Position numbers and translations under genes: made by a program
Part shown: piece after piece, positions 24,154 to 33,141 of the stretch
Numbering within the stretch: the first letter of the stretch is position 1
Layout: each line of letters starts with the position of its first letter
Source of the DNA: an uncultured Clostridia bacterium
GTDB taxonomy: Bacteria > Bacillota > Clostridia > Christensenellales > UBA3700
Direction: 5' to 3'
Assembly (NCBI GenBank): GCA_947176265.1
Contig: CAMWQA010000007.1
Location: 1-42,130 of the forward strand
DNA length: 42,130 nucleotides
The notes under the pieces: model-generated
Told to the model about the DNA's origin: nothing
Databases searched by the model: none
Seen by the model: the letters and a program-made list of their open reading frames with translations, nothing else

Positions 24154-25248
24154 ATGAACTACGGCAAATTTAAGTTGGATTACGAATTGACCGATTACGG
24201 CAAGTTGCTCTTTGATTTTGACGGCAATTTAAACGGTATGGAGATGTCTCCGCAAAGACGCAAGGCAATGTTGAGTAATCCCGCATTTTATTTTATGGTT
24301 GCTCCGGTATTCGTGATGGTCATTTGGTTTATAGCAAGTCTTATAGCTAATTCAATCAAGTTGGGATTTTTGCCGGCTGTTGGCTTGCATATAAGCGGAT
24401 TTTTTACAATGTTTGTCATGAGCTTAATACTGCTTTTGTCGGCATTCGGCGGTTGGGGCAAGTTTATGCGTCTGGCAAGCAGGGGCAAGGTTACCGGTAT
24501 AAAAGAATTCAACGCCAGCGAAAGGGAAAAAGAAGAGATTTTAAGAAGTAAGCGAAGCAGTATTCAGATCTATGAAGAGTGGTTGGTAATTACCAATTGC
24601 GGATGGACGGAAGTATATGATTTGAGTATGCTTGAAAAGGTTAAGTTGGAAAGCAACGATGAAAAAAATAAAAGTTATCTGATAAGTTTTATTGCGACGA
24701 CAGGCGAAAAGGCTTACTCGGCTGTCAATATTCCTCGCGAAGCAACGTTGATTATTCAACTTAAGAAGATATTCAAAGATAAGTTGGATATTCGCAACAG
24801 AGTCGTAAAAAAGCGCGCAATTGAGCCTATAAACAAACCGATAGGTACGTTGATAGGTTTGACTTTCTTCGTTTTGATATTCATACTCGCAGGCGTTGGC
24901 GTAATACTTATGCATTATTATATCGAGCCGTCTATTCCCGTTTTCTTGGGCGCGTTCTTTATCGTCGGCGGTTGCATAGCGTTGTGCGGAGTATACGACT
25001 TTATACCCGCGCTTAAAGACGTGCTTGTTCCTATATTGTTTGGTTCGGTATTTATATTTTTCCCAATTTGTTTGGTTCAGTTGATAGTCAAACAGAGCGA
25101 CGCAGGACTTACTATTAAGCAAATGTTTGGAATTTTCAATCCAATAAGCGCGGCGGCGCTCTTTTTCTGTTGGTTGGGGTTAATACTTATATATGTCGGC
25201 ATAAAGAATATAATAGATTATATTCGTTATAGAGATAAGAATAAATAA
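24154..25248 (+). CDS. hypothetical multi-pass membrane protein (364 aa)
   Basis: Two membrane helices (about residues 45-70 and 80-105) are followed by a cytoplasmic PH-like region of about 110 residues containing WLVITNCGWTEVYDL, then four more helices to the C-terminus. That layout resembles proteins with a bacterial PH/YcxB-like domain between membrane segments, but the match is weak. The start at 24154 has TTGGAG six bases upstream; the TTG at 24142 belongs to that site. The gene lies 15 bases before nudF and may form an operon with it. No function is claimed. Confidence 0.7.
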   Translation: MNYGKFKLDYELTDYGKLLFDFDGNLNGMEMSPQRRKAMLSNPAFYFMVAPVFVMVIWFIASLIANSIKLGFLPAVGLHISGFFTMFVMSLILLLSAFGGWGKFMRLASRGKVTGIKEFNASEREKEEILRSKRSSIQIYEEWLVITNCGWTEVYDLSMLEKVKLESNDEKNKSYLISFIATTGEKAYSAVNIPREATLIIQLKKIFKDKLDIRNRVVKKRAIEPINKPIGTLIGLTFFVLIFILAGVGVILMHYYIEPSIPVFLGAFFIVGGCIALCGVYDFIPALKDVLVPILFGSVFIFFPICLVQLIVKQSDAGLTIKQMFGIFNPISAAALFFCWLGLILIYVGIKNIIDYIRYRDKNK

Positions 25249-25263
25249 TTTAAAGAGGTAATT

Positions 25264-25797
25264 ATGGACTGCGGAGAAAAGACCAAAAAGCAAAATTTGA
25301 TTTACAAGGGCAGAATACTTGAGTTGTACAATGACGAAGTTAGGCTTGCCGACGGTAGCGACTCTCACAGAGAATACGTTCATCACAATGGCGGCAGTAG
25401 CGTACTTGCGGTGGACGGAGAAGGCTTTGTATACCTCGTAGAACAGTTTAGATATCCCTATAGAGAAATGATTTTGGAGATACCTGCGGGCAAGTTGGAG
25501 ATTGGCGAGAGCGCGTACGACTGCGCAATGAGAGAACTCAAAGAAGAAGTGGGGCTTACCGCCGACAGTTTGATTGACCTTGGATTGATATATCCGACTC
25601 CCGCTTACACCGACGAGCCATTGCATATCTTTCTTGCCACGTCGTTTACCGTGGGCGAAAACAAACCCGACGAGCACGAACTTATCAACGTCAAGAAGAT
25701 CAAGTTTGAAGACGCTTTGCGTATGGTAGAATCCAATGAGATTAAAGACGCAAAGACCGTTACTGCCATATTGCGATATGCGGTAATGAAGAAATAG
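25264..25797 (+). CDS. nudF: ADP-ribose pyrophosphatase (Nudix hydrolase)
   Basis: This protein splits ADP-ribose into AMP and ribose 5-phosphate. The Nudix box Gx5Ex7REUxEExGU is complete at residues 76-98 (AGKLEIGESAYDCAM, RELKEEVGL). The upstream VEQFRYPYREMILEIPAG and the downstream YPTPAYTDEPLHIFLA are typical of the NudF/ADPRase branch. AGAGG lies just before the ATG. It probably shares a transcript with the membrane gene upstream. Length 177 aa is normal. Confidence 0.9.
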   Translation: MDCGEKTKKQNLIYKGRILELYNDEVRLADGSDSHREYVHHNGGSSVLAVDGEGFVYLVEQFRYPYREMILEIPAGKLEIGESAYDCAMRELKEEVGLTADSLIDLGLIYPTPAYTDEPLHIFLATSFTVGENKPDEHELINVKKIKFEDALRMVESNEIKDAKTVTAILRYAVMKK

Positions 25798-25820
25798 TAG
25801 AGTAACGGTTTTTAATCTGT

Positions 25821-25903
25821 GTCATTTCGACCAAAGCGAAGCGACGTGGAGAAATCTCAAACTTACTGCCACCCTGAGCGGAGCGGAGTCGAACGGGTCT
25901 CTG
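25821..25903. repeat. two intergenic repeat units
   Basis: 25821-25858 contains GTCATTTCGACC, an insert GCGAAGCGACG and TGGAGAAATCTC. 25866-25903 contains CACCCTGAGCGGAGCGGAGT and CGAACGGGTCTC. Both belong to the family at 331, 8882 and 33088. Confidence 0.55.
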
Positions 25904-25934
25904 AATAAAAATACATATTAAAAAGTATGAGTAT

Positions 25935-26055
25935 AAGGCTTACAAGTGGGTTTGCATTAGTACTACCATATTTTTTAGTGAGAGTATTATAAAAGTCGAA
26001 AGTATCAAAACCAAAAACTATGAGTGTACTTAATGCAAATCCCACTTTGCGCCTT
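25935..26055. repeat. 121-bp palindromic element (MITE-like)
   Basis: Left-arm blocks AAGGC, AGTGGG, TTTGCATTA, GTAC, CATA and TTTTT recur inverted in the right arm in the same order to GCCTT at 26051-26055, with about 45-bp arms. The centre is about 35 bp and not self-paired. The - strand frame across it is open for 60 codons but has no binding site. Confidence 0.65.
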
Positions 26056-26107
26056 ACACACGCCGTCCAAAGGTTGCAGATAGTTTTACTAAACGATACG
26101 CCACACT

Positions 26108-26138
26108 GAACGTAAGTCGAACACTATGACTTGCGTTC
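26108..26138 (+). terminator. possible intrinsic terminator
   Basis: GAACGTAAGTC pairs with GACTTGCGTTC around a 9-base loop, followed by TTTTCTT. It could end transcripts from nudF. The T tract is weak. Confidence 0.45.
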
Positions 26139-26149
26139 TTTTCTTATAT

Positions 26150-26182
26150 AAAAAAGCAGGAAATTTGTGTTTCCTACTTTCT
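26150..26182 (-). terminator. intrinsic terminator of the 26196 XRE gene
   Basis: On the - strand AAAGTAGGAAA pairs with TTTCCTGCTTT, one mismatch, then TTTTT. Confidence 0.75.
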
Positions 26183-26195
26183 ATTTCTTCGCTAC

Positions 26196-26438
26196 TTAAA
26201 TATTTAAGTTTTCTTCATCAAATAAAGGGCTGTCTAAAAACTCGCTAACAGTCATACCAAATCCACTTGCTATTAAAATAGTAGTTGAAAGCAAATTATC
26301 CATAACTGTTTCGTGTATTATATTTTTTAAGGTGGAATGCGGTATTCCGCTTTCCATAGCAAGTTTATATCTTGTAATTTTCTTTTCTTCTAGCAGTTCT
26401 TGAATTCTCAACGCTAATGCGTGATTAACATTATTCAT
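26196..26438 (-). CDS. XRE-family regulator (80 aa)
   Basis: An HTH_3-like domain spans residues 8-65: ALRIQELLEEKKITRYKLAM, then SGIPHSTLKNI as the recognition region, and a MTVSEFLDSPLF end. I set the start at 26438 because GGAAGG lies 6 bases upstream; in-frame starts further up lack a site. It is the second XRE gene on this strand after 26574-26897 and could be transcribed with it. The context is a small regulatory island of three XRE genes, typical of remnants of mobile elements, but no integrase is seen. Confidence 0.8.
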   Translation of the reverse strand: MNNVNHALALRIQELLEEKKITRYKLAMESGIPHSTLKNIIHETVMDNLLSTTILIASGFGMTVSEFLDSPLFDEENLNI

Positions 26439-26573
26439 AAGTTGCCTTCCTATATTATTATCTACAACCATAATTTTATTATTAATTTTTGCTCCTAGAA
26501 TGAATATTTTGTTATTAGATATTACTATCAAAACAAAACGACAGATCCCTTACGGCTTCTTGGCTTTTTTATG

Positions 26574-26897
26574 CTACTTCAAATTCTTCATTAAATCTAC
26601 AACTCGGGCTTTGTTTTCAGAACTTAAAACCTTGTATATTTCAAATAATTCTTTTGCTTCCTTGTAGCTAGCAATATCATCAAAGAAAAATTCTTCTGGA
26701 GAGGAACCGCAAACTTGAATTGCATCAAGCAAAACTTCCGATGGCATAGCCAAATCGCCATTGTCAAACTTGGCTATATAAGCTTTAGATTTTCCAATTC
26801 GTCCAGACAATTCTCTTGCTGACAAACCTGCTCTTGCTCTAATGATACCTAACCTATCAATCAAAAACTTTCTTGCTGGTGTAACACTTTTATTCAT
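26574..26897 (-). CDS. XRE-family regulator (107 aa)
   Basis: Residues 10-70 are an HTH_3 domain with GLSARELSGRIGKSKAYIAK and the tail PSEVLLDAIQVCGSSPEEFF; the last 35 residues are helical (KELFEIYKVLSSENKARVVDLMKNL) and may dimerise. GGAGG stands 6 bases before the ATG. Upstream lies a divergent promoter bracketed by an inverted repeat (26944-26961 with 27018-27035), a likely operator. It may repress itself and the small membrane protein gene at 27110-27262. Confidence 0.85.
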   Translation of the reverse strand: MNKSVTPARKFLIDRLGIIRARAGLSARELSGRIGKSKAYIAKFDNGDLAMPSEVLLDAIQVCGSSPEEFFFDDIASYKEAKELFEIYKVLSSENKARVVDLMKNLK

Positions 26898-26943
26898 AAT
26901 AACCCTCCATTAGAACCATTGTAAGATAGTATTTTGCGACGAG

Positions 26944-27035
26944 TGCCTACTATTTATGGTAAAAGTCGATTGTAATTCAGCATAAATATGATATAATAAC
27001 CATATATACTCAATTTATACCATTGAGAGTAGGCA
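26944..27035 (+). promoter_or_regulatory. promoter between inverted operator sites
   Basis: TTGTAA (26970-26975), a 16-base spacer and TATAAT (26992-26997) drive the + strand. TGCCTACT-ATTT-ATGGTA (26944-26961) and its inverted partner TACCAT-TGAG-AGTAGGCA (27018-27035) flank it, matching at 14 of 18 bases. Confidence 0.6.
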
Positions 27036-27109
27036 TAAGAAATAAAAAGCAAAATGAACTACGCAAAAAATGGAGTTATTGCGCTCATAGATATTTGCAA
27101 GGGGGATAA

Positions 27110-27262
27110 ATGAAAAAGTATATATTAAAGTTTATATTAGTCGGAGTATCGTTCTATGTTATGATACTTATAGTTGGATTTTGTTGCATATATGCAGCGC
27201 AAGGCGATGATACATGGAATTATCTTAAAGATTTTTGGGAATGGTACAAAACTTTGTTTTAA
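27110..27262 (+). CDS. small membrane protein (50 aa)
   Basis: The product has one membrane helix (residues 8-30, rich in Ile, Val, Leu) after a basic MKKYILK start and an acidic/aromatic tail DDTWNYLKDFWEWYKTLF. AAGGGGGA lies just upstream. A 19-codon ORF (27054-27113, MNYAKNGVIALIDICKGDK) overlaps the start as ATGA and may couple translation, although it lacks its own binding site. Small single-helix proteins beside XRE regulators can be toxins of type I or II systems, but nothing here proves that. No family is recognised. Confidence 0.5.
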   Translation: MKKYILKFILVGVSFYVMILIVGFCCIYAAQGDDTWNYLKDFWEWYKTLF

Positions 27263-27287
27263 TAAGGCGCTAAAATTCGATTAAATA

Positions 27288-27494
27288 TTAAACTTCACTT
27301 ACACCTAAAAGATAATCTGTAGTAACTTCAAAAAATTTGGCAAGAGTAATGATAGCTTGCGCATTGGGCATTCGTGTATTATTTTCCCAACTGCTAATTG
27401 CGCTTGCAGTAAGTTTTGTCGCTTTTGCAAGTTGCACTTGCGTAAGATTTTTTTCTTTACGCAACTCTTTTAATCTCTTTACAAATTCATTCAT
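27288..27494 (-). CDS. XRE-family regulator (68 aa)
   Basis: This single-domain HTH_3 repressor has NLTQVQLAKATKLTASAISSW as helices 2-3 and ends AKFFEVTTDYLLGVSEV. The ATG at 27494 is preferred over the TTG at 27512. It has no ribosome binding site: AATAAT, an extended -10 with TGT before it, lies exactly six bases upstream, so the mRNA may be leaderless. CTACTATAGTAG and CTCTACTATTGTAGAG palindromes in the divergent promoter (27534-27584) are probable operators for this protein and would control both itself and the 27617 gene. Confidence 0.85.
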   Translation of the reverse strand: MNEFVKRLKELRKEKNLTQVQLAKATKLTASAISSWENNTRMPNAQAIITLAKFFEVTTDYLLGVSEV

Positions 27495-27500
27495 ATCATA

Positions 27501-27584
27501 ATTATTACACAAAAGTAGAATATATAACCAAAACTCTACTATTGTAGAGAAATATTTGACAATTCTACTATAGTAGAGTATAAT
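27501..27584. promoter_or_regulatory. divergent promoters with twin palindromic operators
   Basis: On the + strand TTGACA (27556-27561), a 17-base spacer and TATAAT (27579-27584) form a perfect consensus. The spacer contains the palindrome TCTACTATAGTAGA (27564-27577); a second site CTCTACTATTGTAGAG lies at 27534-27549, and a half site GTAGAA at 27515-27520. The - strand -10 is at 27501-27506. Confidence 0.8.
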
Positions 27585-27616
27585 AGAGAAAAATACACTA
27601 AAATAGGAGCAAAAAT

Positions 27617-27895
27617 ATGTTTAAGTCACAGATTATACAATTATATCGCGGATATGACATCGACAAAGCGCTTATTAACAAAGAGCATAAAGAAGAGAAT
27701 GAAAATTTAGAAAGAATTCGAAAAGCAGTATTAGAGAAGATTGGAAGAAACGCCCAACTAAAGGATTTATTTCTCAAATTTGAGAAATTACTATGCGAGC
27801 TTGATTTCGCCGAAGTTGAAGACGTATATAAAGAAGGATTTGTGATGGGCGCGCGATTGGCATTGGAAATCTGCGGAGTGCAGTGCGAAGAATAG
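27617..27895 (+). CDS. DUF6809-like helical protein (92 aa)
   Basis: The protein is helical and charged, with a C-terminal YKEGFVMGARLALEICG segment that resembles the DUF6809 family of short Clostridia proteins; the match is from memory of the pattern only. AGGAG lies 7 bases before the ATG. A perfect consensus promoter with operators controls it and it ends at a 13-bp terminator hairpin. It is thus tightly regulated by the divergent XRE repressor. Function unknown. Confidence 0.65.
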   Translation: MFKSQIIQLYRGYDIDKALINKEHKEENENLERIRKAVLEKIGRNAQLKDLFLKFEKLLCELDFAEVEDVYKEGFVMGARLALEICGVQCEE

Positions 27896-27919
27896 AGATT
27901 TAATAAAATATCCTTAACT

Positions 27920-27955
27920 AAAATGAGTACACAGACAAGTGTACTCATTTTAATA
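27920..27955 (+). terminator. intrinsic terminator of the 27617 gene
   Basis: AAAATGAGTACAC-AGACAA-GTGTACTCATTTT is a perfect 13-bp stem (27920-27951). The short T tract merges with the first AATATAACT linker of array C. Confidence 0.7.
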
Positions 27956-28026
27956 TAACTGTCGCAGAGCGACAATATAACTATTGCATAGCAATAATAT
28001 AACTGCGTGCAAGGCAAGCAATATAA
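27952..28026. repeat. minihairpin array C with AATATAACT linkers
   Basis: Units GTCGC-AGA-GCGAC, ATTGC-ATA-GCAAT and an imperfect GCGTGC/GCAAGC are each framed by AATATAACT (last AATATAACC). Like array A it starts directly at the end of a terminator. Confidence 0.75.
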
Positions 28027-28029
28027 CCA

Positions 28030-28057
28030 AAAAAGGAAGGCGTTTGCCTTCCTTTTT
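28030..28057. terminator. bidirectional intrinsic terminator
   Basis: AAAAAGGAAGGC-GTTT-GCCTTCCTTTTT is a 12-bp perfect stem with A and T runs, shared by the + strand unit upstream and the SDR operon on the - strand. Confidence 0.9.
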
Positions 28058-28065
28058 AAACTGGC

Positions 28066-29277
28066 TTATTTGCTTTCTTTCTTTTTGCCCTTGTTTACGA
28101 ATACGTTGTTGTCAGCGGTTTCGTTTCTTACAGGGTTAACGCCTTGCCATTTTGCGATGAGCTTACCGTCCTCGTCAAATCTGTGAGGGTAGCAAGCCTT
28201 TGCAGTTGCGATAATACCGTCTTCGATTGTACCGCCGCCGTCGTAACCGAGTTCGTCGTAGTGCAAGTATTCTTGAACTTTATTTACGTCGTCTTCATAG
28301 AAAAGGTCTTTAGACTGAATGTCTTGCATCAAGTAGTTGTAGTTGAGACCGCTATCTTGGTTGTCTTTCTTCAACTTCTTTACGACAGTCATCTTTACGC
28401 CCATTGCGGCAACGCCTGCGCCTACGCCGAAGTATCTCTTCTTGCAGCCGATGGTTTCCATAATGAGGTTGATCATATTCTTGAACTTCCAGTCCTTGTT
28501 ACCGATAGGCAATCTGTCGCCGTGTTGACCGTAATAAGCAGCTGCGACTACGGATTCGGCAATACCGTTGACGTGAATCATATTTGTACCGCCCTTCGGG
28601 AAGAAGATAGCGGGCATACCTGCAAATCTGTCAAGGAATACTTCCTTCCAAAGAGGAGTACGTCCGGGCATACTTCCGAAGATATATGGGAGTTCGAGTA
28701 CGACTACGTCCATACCGCCGTCTGCAACTCCGCCGCCGGTTTTGATAAGAGCGTCGCCTTGCTCAACTCTAACCTTGATATATGGGTGTCTGTCAGCGAG
28801 GTGGCTTTCAGGCCATCTTCTGTCGAAGTAAGCGAAGTAGGAGTTGAGAAGAATAGCTTTCTTTACGCCGGCTTTTTTAGCAGCCTCGAATACAGGGATA
28901 ACCTTGTCTACAAGATAGGTGTGGAAGAAGTCATAACCAGTTACGCCCTTTGGAGTGTGCATTCTGTCGTCAGGACCTACTGCGTATACCAAAGTATCAA
29001 AACCGGTAAACATTTGTACGAGTTCGTCTTCGGTTACTGTAGGGGACTCGTCGCCGGGTCTGAGGTTGAATAGTCTGCCGTAGTGTACGTCAATCTCTTG
29101 AGGCCACCAATCTTGCGAAAGCGTAAGCTCGTTTGGAAGAGCAAGTACGCCTACTTTTGCGCCTTGTCTTATGAATTCTTTAGCGGAGTAGAAGCCCAAA
29201 AAGCCTGTGCCGCCGCAGATAAATACGTTTTTAAATTCGTGTTTTTGGGTCGATGGACCCTTTTGGTAATTTTCCAT
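28066..29277 (-). CDS. NAD(P)-dependent epimerase/dehydratase (extended SDR)
   Basis: The nucleotide-binding loop GGTGFLG (residues 22-28) starts a Rossmann fold of the extended SDR type. LNSYFAYFDRR and HPYIKVRVEQ supply the likely active-site Tyr and Lys region, though the exact YxxxK is not standard. The final 100 residues, ending in a Lys-rich tail, are not familiar. It lies 28 bases after the 29306-30928 gene and is probably cotranscribed. Both resemble sugar nucleotide or polyketide-type reductases but no substrate can be assigned. AGAGG lies 10-14 bases before the ATG. Confidence 0.8.
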   Translation of the reverse strand: MENYQKGPSTQKHEFKNVFICGGTGFLGFYSAKEFIRQGAKVGVLALPNELTLSQDWWPQEIDVHYGRLFNLRPGDESPTVTEDELVQMFTGFDTLVYAVGPDDRMHTPKGVTGYDFFHTYLVDKVIPVFEAAKKAGVKKAILLNSYFAYFDRRWPESHLADRHPYIKVRVEQGDALIKTGGGVADGGMDVVVLELPYIFGSMPGRTPLWKEVFLDRFAGMPAIFFPKGGTNMIHVNGIAESVVAAAYYGQHGDRLPIGNKDWKFKNMINLIMETIGCKKRYFGVGAGVAAMGVKMTVVKKLKKDNQDSGLNYNYLMQDIQSKDLFYEDDVNKVQEYLHYDELGYDGGGTIEDGIIATAKACYPHRFDEDGKLIAKWQGVNPVRNETADNNVFVNKGKKKESK

Positions 29278-29305
29278 ATATATTTACACCTCTAATATTG
29301 TTTTC

Positions 29306-30928
29306 TTATTTTTTCTTCGCGAGTTCTTTTTCTTTCTCTATGATATCCATGTAGCAATCAGCTGGATAGAAGTTGTTTTCGCTTTCGTCGTGAGTGTCAT
29401 ACCATACTTGCGCAAAGAATGGAATGTGCTTTGACAATTCGTCAAAGTTCCACGGAGCGGGAGTACAGCACTCTGGGCACCAGTGACCTGCTTTAAGAAT
29501 GGTATACGGAGAAGAGTTGAATTCGTGACCGTTGTGGCACTTCCAAGTGATCTTCTTGTAAAGGTTGCCCTTTTCCATAGTCTCGCTTACGACTTCGCCT
29601 CCTCTGAATTCAGCGGCTTGCTTCATATCTTCGATATCGAGCTCGCTGTCCGGCTTGCTCTCGTCATAGCCGTGGCTAAGAAGATACTTTTTAGCGTTCT
29701 TGATATCTCTTCTTTCTTGATAATCTACGAGATTGCCTTGTTCGTCTTTGATTTGGTTCTTGCAGAAGAGTTGATATTTGGACCAATCTGTACCGATTTC
29801 CTCAAATTTTTCTCTAGAACCGTAGAATGCTTGAATACGTCCGTCAATGTGGTTGTTGTACCAGAACATTGGCGAGTTGGAGTTTTTGAAAAGTTTTTGA
29901 ACCGTTACTTTGCTCAAGAAGCTCTTTGGCAAGATTGCGCCAAACTTGAAGTACCAGTTGAGTTTTGCCATATTCTTCCAGAAGTCTTGCCAGGTCTCCG
30001 TACGGAAGTGGAGATAATCCTCAAGCACGTCGGAATCGTAATACCAGAAGCAGTGGAAGTTTCTAGCTGCAGCCCAGTTAGGCTTAAAGAATTGCTCGGG
30101 TCTTGCGCCCATGAGAGCAAAACCTGCGTCCATAGTTTCATATCCGGTTACACGGCAAGTTTCGCCGTTACCGATATTGTATATCTTTTGCCAGAATTCA
30201 GCGGGGAGTGTGCCGTCGAGGTCGTACTCAACCAAGTGTTGAAGAGCAAGACCGCTGTCTCTTGCGGTAGCCCATTCGATAGGTACGTTCCAGCAAGTGT
30301 GATACATAAGTCCGTCGCTCATATTGTTTTTGAAGAGGTTGTCGTGCAATACGCCCGATTGTCTCAATACAACCCAGTTGGGGAGTTCTGCTTCAAGCAA
30401 GTATCTCTCTGCTCTGAGCTTCGTGATTGCATAGAAGTCGTATACGCTTGGTACGAGCGGATCGCCTACGCGTCCCCAAGGATGCTGCCAAGTACGGTTG
30501 CCGTATTCAGCTACCGTGCCGATATGTACGTATTTGATTTCGTTTGCTCTCGGGCTTTCCTTAATCGCGTCGATAAGGTTCTTTGCGCCGTAGAAGTTGG
30601 TCTTTTCAGCGCCTACCGGATTGTGGTCGGAAATAGGTGGAATTACGGCAGCGCAGTGGAGCACGTAATCGCTCATTGCAACGACTTTTTCGCAGTCGGC
30701 TTTATTTGAAAGGTCGCCAAACAAAACAGTGAGTTCGCCGGCAGTTTTGATTTTCGCCTTAACCTTAGCATATTTTTTCAAAAGAGCCTCTCTCAACTTC
30801 TCGTTGGATCTCTTTTTTCTCAAAAGAATTACGCAATTGAATTTTCCCGTATCCATTACGCACTTCAATACTTGGCTTCCCATAGAGCCGGATGCGCCGG
30901 TTACGAGAACTGTTTTTTTCTCTGACAT
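29306..30928 (-). CDS. NAD-dependent epimerase/dehydratase with C-terminal zinc finger
   Basis: Residues 6-20 (VLVTGASGSMGSQV) form the NAD(P)-binding loop; VPSVYDFYAITKLRAERY contains the YxxxK catalytic pair of extended SDRs. The C-terminal part, about residues 460-490, adds CHNGHEF...HWCPEC with Cys464, Cys484 and Cys487 as likely zinc ligands, like the short treble-clef zinc-ribbon repeats seen in unrelated proteins. Such a fusion with an SDR is unusual. GGAGG stands 10 bases before the ATG. It is the first gene of a pair with 28066-29277. The substrate is unknown. Confidence 0.82.
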   Translation of the reverse strand: MSEKKTVLVTGASGSMGSQVLKCVMDTGKFNCVILLRKKRSNEKLREALLKKYAKVKAKIKTAGELTVLFGDLSNKADCEKVVAMSDYVLHCAAVIPPISDHNPVGAEKTNFYGAKNLIDAIKESPRANEIKYVHIGTVAEYGNRTWQHPWGRVGDPLVPSVYDFYAITKLRAERYLLEAELPNWVVLRQSGVLHDNLFKNNMSDGLMYHTCWNVPIEWATARDSGLALQHLVEYDLDGTLPAEFWQKIYNIGNGETCRVTGYETMDAGFALMGARPEQFFKPNWAAARNFHCFWYYDSDVLEDYLHFRTETWQDFWKNMAKLNWYFKFGAILPKSFLSKVTVQKLFKNSNSPMFWYNNHIDGRIQAFYGSREKFEEIGTDWSKYQLFCKNQIKDEQGNLVDYQERRDIKNAKKYLLSHGYDESKPDSELDIEDMKQAAEFRGGEVVSETMEKGNLYKKITWKCHNGHEFNSSPYTILKAGHWCPECCTPAPWNFDELSKHIPFFAQVWYDTHDESENNFYPADCYMDIIEKEKELAKKK

Positions 30929-31211
30929 TATAAATTATCCTCCAAAATCAATGTTAAATTTAGTATGCGGTTTACACCATAATCAAGTATAGCACACAAA
31001 TTTGCGCATTGTAAATATATTTTTCAAAGATTTTACTATATATTGTAAAAATAATATTATAATATAATATAATTATCGTAATATACCATATCTTGTGGCT
31101 GATTTTTTGTCCGCAACTATTAGGGCGATATCGACAAATATAAGAAAAACAATATCTAAAATTATTTGTAGAATTATAGTAAATATTTTTAAAAAAAGTT
31201 TAAAAAAGTAG
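30929..31211. other. AT-rich intergenic region
   Basis: This stretch between the SDR gene and the rRNA promoter has runs of TA and AATATAAT. A - strand frame at 31073-31276 is open but overlaps the rRNA promoter and lacks a binding site. I see no gene. Confidence 0.6.
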
Positions 31212-31240
31212 TTGACACCTTTAATTCGTTGTGATAAGAT
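31212..31240 (+). promoter_or_regulatory. promoter of the 16S rRNA gene
   Basis: TTGACA (31212-31217), a 17-base spacer and TAAGAT (31235-31240). The transcript leader is about 200 nt and contains CACCTTAAAAACTAAACAGA, typical of Bacillota rrn leaders. Confidence 0.8.
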
Positions 31241-31279
31241 AAGTAGGCTGTCACAGAAATGTGGCAGTAAAAGCACCTT

Positions 31280-31315
31280 AAAAACTAAACAGAGAGAAGG
31301 AATAGCGATAGTAGC
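31280..31315 (+). other. 5' half of the pre-16S processing stem
   Basis: The leader segment AACTAAACAGA (31285-31295) through ATAGTAGC (31308-31315) is complementary to the trailer 33011-33042 (GCTACTATTTATTTC to GTTAGTTGGTG). Such stems are cut by RNase III. The pairing supports a stand-alone 16S transcript. Confidence 0.65.
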
Positions 31316-31444
31316 TAATAAGAGAAAGTGGAAACACTTGAAAACAAATAAATTAGTAAAAAGCTATTTCAGACAAGAAAAGTATAAGTGTACAGATTAA
31401 ACACGATATGCGAAAAGTCAATTGTTTGAAAGAGTTAGAGATTG

Positions 31445-32953
<1,509 letters not shown>

Positions 32954-33010
32954 AGGAGTAGCGAAGAGCTACAACTTAAGTCGAGACAGTTATGCGAAAG
33001 TGTGATTGTC

Positions 33011-33042
33011 GCTACTATTTATTTCTTCTTCTGTTAGTTGGT
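33011..33042 (+). other. 3' half of the pre-16S processing stem
   Basis: GCTACTATTTATTTC and following bases to GTTAGTTGGTG pair with the leader at 31280-31315. GCTACTAT/ATAGTAGC and TCTGTT/AACAGA are exact. Confidence 0.65.
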
Positions 33043-33056
33043 GTAAATATGTAATT

Positions 33057-33086
33057 AAAGAGCAACGAATAGTGGCTCTTTTTTTA
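33057..33086 (+). terminator. intrinsic terminator of the 16S rRNA transcript
   Basis: AAAGAGC (33057-33063) pairs with GCTCTTT (33075-33081), followed by TTTT. It ends the transcript about 100 bases after the mature 16S end. Confidence 0.75.
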
Positions 33087-33087
33087 T

Positions 33088-33118
33088 TGTCATTTTAGAG
33101 CGAAGCGGAGAAATCTCT
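33088..33118. repeat. intergenic repeat unit
   Basis: TTGTCATTTTAGAGCGAAGC then GGAGAAATCTC, a variant of the CGACCGTAGTGGAGAAATCTC family, just after the rRNA terminator. Confidence 0.55.
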
Positions 33119-33141
33119 ACCGAATATAATTATCTAAAATG

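Noticed and set aside
25863-26045. 60-codon - strand frame, hydrophobic product
   Set aside because: It lies inside repeats and a 121-bp inverted-repeat element and lacks a ribosome binding site.
852-28026. possible CRISPR arrays
   Set aside because: The repeat (AATATAACT) is too short, the spacers are 10-15-base hairpins, and no cas gene is present.
31073-31276. 67-codon - strand frame, hydrophobic product
   Set aside because: It overlaps the 16S rRNA promoter in AT-rich DNA and has no binding site.
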